From Chitinophagaceae bacterium (GTDB lineage: Bacteria; Bacteroidota; Bacteroidia; Chitinophagales; Chitinophagaceae), in NCBI GenBank assembly GCA_008080615.1, contig VIKJ01000005.1, positions 21,720 to 27,586 on the forward strand: 5,867 bases of DNA. The letters run 5' to 3'. Within the stretch, counting starts at the first letter, position 1; each line of letters begins with the position of its first letter. The notes beneath the pieces were generated by a model. That model searched no databases, had not been told where the DNA came from, and worked only from the letters and a program-made list of their open reading frames with translations. Of this stretch, positions 1 through 5,767 are shown piece by piece. Position numbers and translations under genes: made by a program.

Positions 1-646
1 GATCGGGTATTTGCCGATCGTTGTACATATAAAAATAATCCTGGTATTCAGTCTCTCCAGCTTTTGCTTTTTTTGCCCACTCATGTTGATGAGAAGTATG
101 GTTGAGTACAATATCAATCATTAGGAACATATCTTGTTCCTGCATGTTTTTTTGTACATTTTTTAAGTCTTCCATGTTCCCAAATCGCGCATCTACTTTT
201 CTAAAATCAGATACAGCATAACCTCCATCACTTTCACCAGCAGGGCTTTCAAAAACAGGCATCAGGTGTAAAAAATTAACACCTAATTTTTTTAAGTATG
301 CCAATTTAGTTGGAAGCCCTTTTAAATCTCCTGCAAAACGGTCTACATATAAACTCATCCCAGCAATCTGATTACTTAAAAACCAAACACCTTGGTTGGC
401 TTTTGCTTGGTCTTTTTGTTGTAATTCAATAGAGCGTTGCTTATGACCAATAATTAAGTTTTCAATTAAAGCTAAAAATTGTGTACTACCTGCATTGTGG
501 TTACCATAGATGGTAAAAAATAATTCTTGAAGTGTAAGTGCATTGGCAACCAAGCGGATATAAAAATATTTATCAGCGCCTGCTATTGCTAATTTGTGTT
601 TATCGCAAGCCTTGGTAATTTCCTGATGCAGATTGTATTGATTCAC
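1..646 (-). CDS. ams: Amylosucrase-like GH13 glycoside hydrolase/glucosyltransferase (5' part; gene continues past the left edge)
   Basis: N-terminal 215 residues of a GH13 subfamily 4 enzyme. Amylosucrases split sucrose, release fructose and transfer the glucosyl unit to an alpha-1,4-glucan. Seen: a helical N-terminal domain with IYGNHNAG (46-53), WFLSNQIAG (88-96), YVDRFAGDLKGL (100-111), LHLMPVFESP (126-135), SDGGYAVSDF (139-148) and GH13 region I, DIVLNHTS (178-185). From memory of the Neisseria polysaccharea enzyme, D140 and H183 correspond to its pocket residues Asp144 and His187. The constant offset of four residues supports the GTG start at 646. The frame has a TAA three codons upstream and no ATG until about residue 97. 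There is no signal peptide, so a cytoplasmic enzyme is inferred. It starts 12 bases after the fructokinase stop, as last known gene of the operon. The catalytic nucleophile and acid/base lie outside the window, so a sucrose hydrolase of the same subfamily cannot be excluded. Confidence 0.9.
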   Translation of the reverse strand, partial: MNQYNLHQEITKACDKHKLAIAGADKYFYIRLVANALTLQELFFTIYGNHNAGSTQFLALIENLIIGHKQRSIELQQKDQAKANQGVWFLSNQIAGMSLYVDRFAGDLKGLPTKLAYLKKLGVNFLHLMPVFESPAGESDGGYAVSDFRKVDARFGNMEDLKNVQKNMQEQDMFLMIDIVLNHTSHQHEWAKKAKAGETEYQDYFYMYNDRQIPD

Positions 647-658
647 TTGTTATGTTGC

Positions 659-1609
659 TTAGTTAAAAATCTGGTTATTCAAATGGGTAAATGCTTCCAT
701 AGCACCTAGGTATTCGCATGTTCTAGCACCTGCTTTGTTGGCATTGGTTACAAACCTTCTCCAATCGGTAGGATTCAGATCGGCAATTTGGGTTTTTGAT
801 CGATGGCTTAATTGGTATAGTACAGCCCCTACAAATGCATCTCCTGCACCCGTTGTATCAATTGGCTTGATTGGTATGCTCTCTATTATATGTTGATCTC
901 CATTGATGCCCAATAAAGTACCTTCTTTCCCTAAAGTGATAGCAAAAACAGCCTTGGTTTCATTCAATAATTTTGTTGTGGCAGCTTCTAGTGAATTTGT
1001 TCCTGTAATTAACATGGCTTCTTCATCGCTCACTTTAAAAAATTGACAATGCTTTAAAAAATGCCAACTCTGCTCTATAAATGTTTGCGTATTATTTTTA
1101 AACAATAAGTGCCTGTAATTAGGATCAAAGCTGATAAATATATTGTGGTAAATGGCTTTTTCTAATAAATGCAAATAGGCTGCTTGTAAAGGTCCTGGTA
1201 AAAAAGCAGTGGCAGATCCAAAATGGATAATGGTAATATCGCGTAAATCAATTGAATCAATGTCTTCAATGGTTAATTGTCCATCAGCACCACGGTTAAA
1301 AACAAAATCTCTTTCACCATCTTCCATCAACGATACAAAAGCAAAAGTGGTAAAATGCTTTTTATCAGTAAGCATGGTATTGGTATCTACTCCAAATCCA
1401 TTCATCACTTCAATTAGTTGTTTGCCAAAAGGATCATCACCCACTTTAGCTGCTAGTGCTACATTCCCGCCTAGTGCTGCAACAGCTGCAGCAACATTCG
1501 TTGGGGCGCCTCCTGGTTTTTTTAGAAAATTATTTCCTGCCGATAATGTTTTTCCTTTATCGGTGCAAATCATATCTATCAGTGCTTCTCCAATGCATAA
1601 TATTTTCAT
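659..1609 (-). CDS. Fructokinase, PfkB/ribokinase-family sugar kinase
   Basis: Cytoplasmic kinase, 316 residues, a normal length for PfkB-family fructokinases. It most likely converts fructose and ATP to fructose-6-phosphate. Seen: N-terminal strand CIGEALIDMI (5-14), the substrate-side glycine motif GGAPTNVAAAVAALGG (33-48; PfkB signature 1), FDPNYR (161-166), KVSDEE (192-197), TLGKEG (225-230) and the anion-hole/catalytic motif DTTGAGDAF (251-259; PfkB signature 2), with D257 as the expected catalytic base. The GEALID and PGGAPTNVA wording is that of fructokinases rather than of ribokinases or 1-phosphofructokinases. The ATG start at 1609 leaves 33 bases to the transporter stop, with no clear Shine-Dalgarno. 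The position between a sucrose-type transporter and an amylosucrase fits removal of the fructose released from sucrose. The family is certain; the substrate is inferred from motif and context. Another ketose or hexose remains possible. Confidence 0.9.
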   Translation of the reverse strand: MKILCIGEALIDMICTDKGKTLSAGNNFLKKPGGAPTNVAAAVAALGGNVALAAKVGDDPFGKQLIEVMNGFGVDTNTMLTDKKHFTTFAFVSLMEDGERDFVFNRGADGQLTIEDIDSIDLRDITIIHFGSATAFLPGPLQAAYLHLLEKAIYHNIFISFDPNYRHLLFKNNTQTFIEQSWHFLKHCQFFKVSDEEAMLITGTNSLEAATTKLLNETKAVFAITLGKEGTLLGINGDQHIIESIPIKPIDTTGAGDAFVGAVLYQLSHRSKTQIADLNPTDWRRFVTNANKAGARTCEYLGAMEAFTHLNNQIFN

Positions 1610-1642
1610 AATCAGTAAAATTAATATTGATTAATAAGGTTT

Positions 1643-2977
1643 TTAATGTCCTCCACTTTGTAAAATAATTTCATCATCAGCAGGTTTGGTTTCTTTAATC
1701 AATAAAGTAGCACCACAAGCAAGCAACAATAAAACGCCGCCAAAACTGATGGCTTTTCCAGGATCATTTCCTAAAAAATGTTGTAATACATAACCAAAAG
1801 TGGTGGTTTGTAAAATCATGGGAATCACAATCATCATATTAATAATACCCATGTACACACCATATCTTTCTTTTGGAATATCATTTACCACCATTAAATA
1901 GGGTACGCCCATCATACTGGCCCATGCAATACCAAAACCTGTCATGGGTGCAAATAGTGCGTATTTGTTTTCCATATGTGGAAAAACCAATAGTGCAATA
2001 CCAGCCATTAATAAACAAACCACATGTACTTTTTTAGGGCTGAATTTTTTAGTCATGTAAACCAATCCAAAAGCCGATAAAAAAGTAACCACATTGTACC
2101 AGCCATTTACCAATCCTGCCCAACCAACAGCTTCTTCGTACAAAGTTTTATTGGCAGATGGGCTGGTTTTCCAAACAGATTGTGCAATACTTTTAGATGC
2201 GTTTTGCCAGTAACAAAAAAGCGCATACCACTGAAAAAGATATACCAATGCTAACTGCCACATTACTTTTGGCATATCAGTAATTGCATGAATGATTTCT
2301 AAAAAAGGTTGAAACAATCCTTTTTTATTAGCCCTTAAAACTGCCAGTTCCTCCGGAGTCGGGGGGATCTCCGGAGTTTTTGTGATACTCCACAGAACTG
2401 ATGTTATAGAACATATAGAACCCAAAAAGAAAGAACCAAATACCCAATAAGGAATGGCCCCGTGTTTTCCGGGAATATATTTTTGAAAAATAAATAAAGA
2501 GATATTGGCTAGGGTTATACCAAGGCCAGTAAAAAAACTTTGTGTGAGAAAACCACTTGCATGTTGAGCTGGAGGTAATTTATCGGCAATAAATGCACGA
2601 TAAGGTTCCATGGCAGTATTATTTGCAGCATCTAATATCCAAAGCAAACCACCTGCCATCCATAAAGTGCTACTAAAAGGATAAATGAATAAAGATAAAC
2701 TGCAAAATAAAGCGCCAATAAAAAAATAAGGTTTTCTTCTGCCCCAACGTGGGTGCCAAGTACGATCGCTCAATACACCAATAATGGGTTGAATCAACAA
2801 ACCCGTCATGGGGCCGGCTAAATTTAACAATGGAATTTCATCTGGCTGTGCGCCTAAAAAGTCATAGATAGGATTCACAGCACTTTGTTGTAAACCAAAA
2901 CTGTACTGAATTCCGAAAAAGCCCACATTCATGTTAATGATTTGCATGAAACTGAGGCGCGGCTTGGTAATGGGCAT
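1643..2977 (-). CDS. MFS sugar transporter, SLC45/SUT-like (probable sucrose or maltose:cation symporter)
   Basis: Inner-membrane carrier of 444 residues with about 12 predicted transmembrane helices. Seen: SDRTWHPRWGRRKPY (70-84), the MFS loop 2-3 motif in the form used by SUT/SLC45-type disaccharide transporters, and LDAANNTAMEPYRAFIAD (115-132), close to the helix-4 motif (NNT...P.RA..AD) of plant sucrose carriers. Also seen are a central cytoplasmic loop (about 200-235) with TPEIPPTPEE (201-210), and NDIPKERYGVYMG (365-377) in the C-terminal half. The ATG at 2977 gives an N-terminus (KPRLSF, then NMNVGFFGIQ) that suits the family; later Met codons at 11 and 16 would cut into helix 1. It is first gene of the operon, ahead of fructokinase and amylosucrase, which makes sucrose the most likely substrate. 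The family is confident. Substrate and coupling ion are inferred; maltose or another disaccharide is the main alternative. Confidence 0.88.
   Translation of the reverse strand: MPITKPRLSFMQIINMNVGFFGIQYSFGLQQSAVNPIYDFLGAQPDEIPLLNLAGPMTGLLIQPIIGVLSDRTWHPRWGRRKPYFFIGALFCSLSLFIYPFSSTLWMAGGLLWILDAANNTAMEPYRAFIADKLPPAQHASGFLTQSFFTGLGITLANISLFIFQKYIPGKHGAIPYWVFGSFFLGSICSITSVLWSITKTPEIPPTPEELAVLRANKKGLFQPFLEIIHAITDMPKVMWQLALVYLFQWYALFCYWQNASKSIAQSVWKTSPSANKTLYEEAVGWAGLVNGWYNVVTFLSAFGLVYMTKKFSPKKVHVVCLLMAGIALLVFPHMENKYALFAPMTGFGIAWASMMGVPYLMVVNDIPKERYGVYMGIINMMIVIPMILQTTTFGYVLQHFLGNDPGKAISFGGVLLLLACGATLLIKETKPADDEIILQSGGH
2351..2376. repeat. GC-rich inverted/direct repeat inside the transporter gene
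   Basis: The 9-mer CTCCGGAGT occurs at 2351-2359 and again at 2369-2377. Its first eight bases are self-complementary, so the two copies can also pair with each other as an 8-bp GC-rich stem with a 10-base loop (2359-2368, G-rich on the plus strand). It encodes TPEIPPTPEE in the central cytoplasmic loop of the transporter. The codons used there (CCC, CCG, GAG) are GC-rich compared with the rest of the gene. It may only reflect a repeated TPE peptide. Confidence 0.5.
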
Positions 2978-2996
2978 ATGGACAATAGTTGGTCTT

Positions 2997-3027
2997 TAAA
3001 AATAGTGAAATGAATTTGAAACTTCAA
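2997..3027 (-). promoter_or_regulatory. Possible Bacteroidota-type promoter of the sugar operon
   Basis: Read on the minus strand, TTG (3027-3025) is followed after 20 bases by TATTTTTA (3004-2997). This resembles the TTG and TAnnTTTG elements of Bacteroidota promoters but mismatches at the last base. Transcription would start near 2990, giving a leader of about a dozen bases before the transporter ATG. The match is imperfect and AT-rich DNA yields such hits by chance. Confidence 0.3.
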
Positions 3028-3050
3028 GCTTGTTCAATTCTTTATTCTTT

Positions 3051-3062
3051 GCAAACGTTTGC
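3051..3062. promoter_or_regulatory. Perfect 12-bp palindrome GCAAACGTTTGC, LacI-family operator type
   Basis: GCAAACGTTTGC is fully self-complementary with a central CG, the hallmark of operators bound by LacI/GalR-family regulators. It equals the core of the E. coli PurR box. It lies in the 120-base divergent gap, 74 bases upstream of the transporter ATG and 36 bases upstream of the ATG of the YcxB-like gene. By position it would control the sugar operon, the divergent gene, or both. A loose plus-strand element TAttcTTTG (3043-3051) touches its left edge. No regulator gene is in the window, so the binding protein is unknown. Confidence 0.5.
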
Positions 3063-3097
3063 TGTGCTATTTCAATTTAGACTCCTAATTTTGAAGC

Positions 3098-3571
3098 ATG
3101 CAACATGCTATTGTTTACGAAAAGAAAAAAGTGGTACAAGCCTTACGTTACCATTTTGTACAGAGACCAGAAGTGCGCATCCTGATTATATTGGTAAATG
3201 TTTTTGCTATTGTGGCCGCTATTCTTTTTTATACAAAAAAAATAAGGCCCGAGCCATTTTTACTGGGCTCATTTGTATGGGCCATGCTCATGGCTTCTTT
3301 CTGGTATATCTTACCCCAAAGTATTTATAAACGAGCATCTACTTTTAAAGATCAGTTTACTATTTTCTTCAACAGTGTTGGCGTGCGTTTAGAAAATGAT
3401 CGGGGAGAAACTCAGTGGGAATGGAAACGATTTAGTAAATTTTTCGAAAGCCCTCATTTTTTCCATTTGTATTTTGATTCCAAGTCTTTTTTCTTGGTAC
3501 CCAAAGAAGGCATGACAGAAGATTTTAGGCATGATTTAAGGGCCTTACTAAAGGTGCATATTGCTTCATAA
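3098..3571 (+). CDS. YcxB-like small membrane protein of unknown function
   Basis: A 157-residue protein with a short basic N-terminus, two predicted transmembrane helices (about 28-46 and 52-73), and a soluble C-terminal domain (about 82-152). This layout and the C-terminal text (SVGVRLENDRGETQWEWKRF at 93-112, then HLYFDSKSFFLVPKEGM at 123-139) match the YcxB-like family. Its members are small bacterial membrane proteins with a PH-like beta domain and no firm function. The ATG at 3098 is the first in frame that gives the full two-helix form, and no Shine-Dalgarno is seen. It is divergent from the sugar operon across a gap holding a LacI-type palindrome, and convergent with the acetyltransferase gene, overlapping it by 6 bases. 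Nothing ties it functionally to either neighbour. The membrane layout is confident, the family assignment fairly so. Confidence 0.8.
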   Translation: MQHAIVYEKKKVVQALRYHFVQRPEVRILIILVNVFAIVAAILFYTKKIRPEPFLLGSFVWAMLMASFWYILPQSIYKRASTFKDQFTIFFNSVGVRLENDRGETQWEWKRFSKFFESPHFFHLYFDSKSFFLVPKEGMTEDFRHDLRALLKVHIAS

Positions 3572-3994
3572 ATCTTTTTCCATCACTATATGTTGAATGG
3601 TTAATTCTATAAATGGATTTCCAGTTGTATGGTAGCCCAATTTCTCAAAAAAATGTGTGGAGCTGTTGCGTGCATGCATAATCATTTTTTTATACCTACG
3701 GTCCCTTGCAACATTTTCGGCAAAAAGCATTAATACCCTGCCAATTCCTTTTCCTTGTAAACCTTGTAAAACGGCCATCTGTCTTAACCTAACAATTTGG
3801 GGGTCCTGTTGAACCAGCATGCAACAACCTTCTAATACATCGTCATCAAAACAGCCCAACAAAATATGGTCTTTATCTGATTCCAATTCTTGGGCAGAAA
3901 AATTTAATCCAAGGGGTTTACGCAACATTTGGTAACGCAATGCTACCATTTGTTCGTATTCTTTGGTTCCGTATTGAATCATTTTTAGGGCCAT
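3566..3994 (-). CDS. GNAT-family N-acetyltransferase
   Basis: Cytoplasmic acetyl-CoA-dependent acetyltransferase of about 142 residues, a usual size for a single GNAT domain. Numbering from the ATG at 3994, one sees ALRYQMLRKPLGL (about 18-30), a helix typical of ElaA-like/YjcF-like members. Then comes beta-4 plus motif A, VRLRQMAVLQGLQGKGIGRVL (about 68-88), whose QGKGIG is the Q/RxxGxG/A pyrophosphate-binding loop. The C-terminal ARNSSTHFFEKLGY (about 108-121) is the usual motif B. The acceptor substrate is unknown. Start choice: a TTG at 4003 opens the frame, with ATGs at 3994 and 3982. The ATG at 3994 is preferred over TTG, but 3982 (MIQYGTKEYEQM) is almost as good, with an A-rich leader. 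Its TGA stop lies inside the end of the YcxB-like gene, so the two are convergent with no room for a separate terminator. No convincing promoter was found in the 184 bases upstream. Confidence 0.87.
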   Translation of the reverse strand: MALKMIQYGTKEYEQMVALRYQMLRKPLGLNFSAQELESDKDHILLGCFDDDVLEGCCMLVQQDPQIVRLRQMAVLQGLQGKGIGRVLMLFAENVARDRRYKKMIMHARNSSTHFFEKLGYHTTGNPFIELTIQHIVMEKDL

Positions 3995-4125
3995 TTCAAT
4001 CAAATTGCTATTGATGAGTTAACTAATATAACCATCATTTTTAAAAAAAAGGCATAAAAAGGGTACAAAATGGCTTAATTCAGAAAGAATCTTGGCATCT
4101 GTGGAAACAAAAATTGTTTAAAACA

Positions 4126-4154
4126 TTGCTTATATGCCAAATTGTATATTTTTG
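4126..4154 (+). promoter_or_regulatory. Bacteroidota-type promoter of acpP
   Basis: TTG (4126-4128), then 18 bases, then TATTTTTG (4147-4154), an exact match to the TAnnTTTG -7 element of Bacteroidota housekeeping promoters with acceptable spacing. Transcription would begin near 4160, leaving about 18 bases of leader before the acpP ATG. It probably drives acpP and at least part of fabF and rnc transcription. The rest of the gap to the left (3995-4125) shows only A/T runs and nothing I can name. Confidence 0.65.
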
Positions 4155-4178
4155 CGGCAGTAATCAAAAACTTTTACA

Positions 4179-4415
4179 ATGTCAGACATCGCTACAAGAG
4201 TTAAGAAAATCATCGTTGATAAGTTAGGCGTAGATGAAGCAGAAGTAACCAATGAAGCTTCTTTCACAAATGACCTAGGTGCAGATTCTTTGGATACCGT
4301 TGAGTTAATCATGGAATTCGAAAAAGAATTTAATATTTCTATCCCAGATGAGCAGGCTGAAACCATTACTACTGTTGGTCAAGCTGTTGCTTATTTAGAG
4401 GAGCACGCTAAGTAA
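4179..4415 (+). CDS. acpP: Acyl carrier protein
   Basis: A complete 78-residue acidic acyl carrier protein, the cytoplasmic carrier of growing acyl chains in type II fatty-acid synthesis. The motif LGADSLDTVELIMEFE (33-48) contains the DSL triplet; S37 is the serine to which holo-ACP synthase attaches 4'-phosphopantetheine. The flanking helices (ATRVKKIIVDKLGV, about 5-18; the acidic recognition helix after S37; TVGQAVAYLEEHAK at the end) match AcpP over the whole length. The ATG at 4179 fits the family and lies just behind a clear Bacteroidota promoter. The next gene is fabF, whose product uses acyl- and malonyl-ACP as substrates. The 92-base gap to fabF holds a strong hairpin that may let ACP be made in excess. 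Identification is essentially certain. Confidence 0.98.
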   Translation: MSDIATRVKKIIVDKLGVDEAEVTNEASFTNDLGADSLDTVELIMEFEKEFNISIPDEQAETITTVGQAVAYLEEHAK

Positions 4416-4442
4416 GAATTTATATTTAGTAAGCAATAACTT

Positions 4443-4485
4443 TAATCCGCCTTCTTGCGGCGCAATGCCTCGAAAAGGCGGATTA
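4443..4485 (+). terminator. Hairpin between acpP and fabF (weak terminator or RNA-processing element)
   Basis: TAATCCGCCTT (4443-4453) and AAGGCGGATTA (4475-4485) form a perfect 11-bp stem around a 21-base loop, which can itself form a small TTGC/GCAA stem (4455-4458 with 4462-4465). It begins 27 bases after the acpP stop. Only a broken T stretch follows (TATACATTT), so it is a poor classical terminator. Partial termination, or 3'-end protection of an acpP transcript, would fit the need for much more ACP than FabF. The hairpin is seen; the role is inferred. Confidence 0.5.
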
Positions 4486-4507
4486 TACATTTAAACTAGC
4501 CTGTTTT

Positions 4508-5761
4508 ATGCAATTGAAGCGAGTAGTTGTAACCGGTATTGGTGCCTTAACGCCCATTGGTAATAATCTAGAAGATTATTGGAACGGGTTGTTAAATGGT
4601 GTGCCTGGTGCCGCTCCCATTACTTTATTTGATGCTAGCAAATTCAAAACAAGGTTTGCCTGTGAAGTGAAAGGATTTGATCCTACAAATTTCATGGAAA
4701 GAAAAGAAGCCCGCAAGCTAGATCGATTTGCCCAATTGGCATTGGTGGCTAGTGATATGGCTGTAGCTGATGCAAATATCGACAAAGAAAAAATTGACGC
4801 AGATCGTGTTGGTGTAATCTTTGCAAGTGGCATTGGTGGCCTTACTACATTTCAAGAAGAAGTACTCAATTTTGCCAAAGGCGACGGTACTCCTCGATTT
4901 AATCCATTCTTTATTCCTAAAATGATCTTAGATATTGCCGCAGGGCAAATATCCATGCGTCATGGTTTCCGCGGACCCAATTTTGCAGTAGTAAGTGCAT
5001 GTGCTTCTAGTACCAATGGAATGATCACTGCATTTGATACCATCAGATTGGGTAAGGCAGATATCATTATTAGTGGTGGATCCGAATCCGTTATCTGCGA
5101 AGCAGGTGTTGGAGGATTCAACTCTATGAAAGCAATGAGTGAAAGGAATGATGATCCTGCAACTGCAAGCCGTCCTTACGATAAAGACCGTGATGGTTTT
5201 GTTATGGGGGAAGCAGCAGGGGTAGTTGTTTTAGAAGAATACGAACATGCCATTAAGCGTGGTGCAAAAATTTATTGCGAAATAGCAGGTGGTGGTGCAA
5301 CAGCAGATGCGTATCATTTAACAGCGCCTCATCCCGAAGGTTTGGGTGCACGCAATGTAATGATCGCAGCATTGAAAGATGCTGGTATGCAGGCCAACGA
5401 AATTGATTATATTAATACGCATGGTACATCTACCCCATTGGGGGATGGTGCAGAAGCAAAAGCAATTACAGAAGTTTTTGGATCACATGCGTACGATTTA
5501 AATATCAGTGCAACTAAATCAATGACAGGTCATTGTTTAGGAGCAGCTGGTGTAATTGAAGCCATCGCATGTATTCAAAGTGTGATTCATGATATTGTTC
5601 CCCCTACAATTAATCACTTCACAGATGATCCTGCATTGGATCCAAAATTAAATTTTACATTTAATAAAGCCCAACAAAGAACCGTAAGAGCTGCATTGAG
5701 CAACACTTTTGGCTTTGGAGGACACAACGCTTGCGTAATCGTAAAAAAATACGTAGCATAA
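4508..5761 (+). CDS. fabF: 3-oxoacyl-[acyl-carrier-protein] synthase II (beta-ketoacyl-ACP synthase II)
   Basis: A complete 417-residue condensing enzyme of type II fatty-acid synthesis. It joins acyl groups with malonyl-ACP, releasing CO2, and extends chains by two carbons. The thiolase-fold signature is intact: VVSACASSTNG (161-171) with nucleophile C165, NTHGTSTPLGD (303-313) with H305, and SATKSMTGHCLGAAG (334-348) with K337 and H342, giving the Cys-His-His triad plus lysine of FabB/FabF enzymes. The C-terminal NTFGFGGHN (399-407) carries the phenylalanine gate next to the active site. The length and the start VVVTGIGALTPIG (6-18) match FabF. The ATG at 4508 is a family-typical start (MQLKRVVVTG), though no Shine-Dalgarno is evident. 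It is preceded by acpP and followed after 6 bases by rnc in the same frame. All catalytic residues are present, so it should be active. Confidence 0.97.
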   Translation: MQLKRVVVTGIGALTPIGNNLEDYWNGLLNGVPGAAPITLFDASKFKTRFACEVKGFDPTNFMERKEARKLDRFAQLALVASDMAVADANIDKEKIDADRVGVIFASGIGGLTTFQEEVLNFAKGDGTPRFNPFFIPKMILDIAAGQISMRHGFRGPNFAVVSACASSTNGMITAFDTIRLGKADIIISGGSESVICEAGVGGFNSMKAMSERNDDPATASRPYDKDRDGFVMGEAAGVVVLEEYEHAIKRGAKIYCEIAGGGATADAYHLTAPHPEGLGARNVMIAALKDAGMQANEIDYINTHGTSTPLGDGAEAKAITEVFGSHAYDLNISATKSMTGHCLGAAGVIEAIACIQSVIHDIVPPTINHFTDDPALDPKLNFTFNKAQQRTVRAALSNTFGFGGHNACVIVKKYVA

Positions 5762-5767
5762 TATAAA

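Noticed and set aside
1209..1634. A plus-strand open frame opposite the fructokinase gene.
   Set aside because: It is antisense to a gene with intact PfkB motifs, and its translation is low-complexity Ser/Ala/Pro-rich with no domain; a shadow frame.
3095..3109. Small inverted repeat AGCATG-CAA-CATGCT overlapping the start codon of the YcxB-like gene.
   Set aside because: Only 6-bp arms with a 3-base loop. It could mask the start codon, but such short repeats are common by chance and nothing else supports a regulatory role.
2989..3330. A plus-strand open frame overlapping the YcxB-like gene in another frame.
   Set aside because: The overlapping frame starting at 3098 has two clear membrane helices and a recognisable C-terminal domain, whereas this one has no family-like features.
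4017..4024. 8-bp palindrome AGTTAACT upstream of the acetyltransferase gene.
   Set aside because: Too short and AT-rich to be distinguished from chance, and it matches no operator class that I can name.
4130..4366. A minus-strand open frame opposite acpP.
   Set aside because: It lies antisense to an unmistakable acyl carrier protein and its Ser-rich translation resembles no family.
4486..4493. TACATTTA as a possible -7 element for a separate fabF promoter.
   Set aside because: It mismatches at the last base and the nearest upstream TTG is about 28 bases away, too far for a normal promoter.
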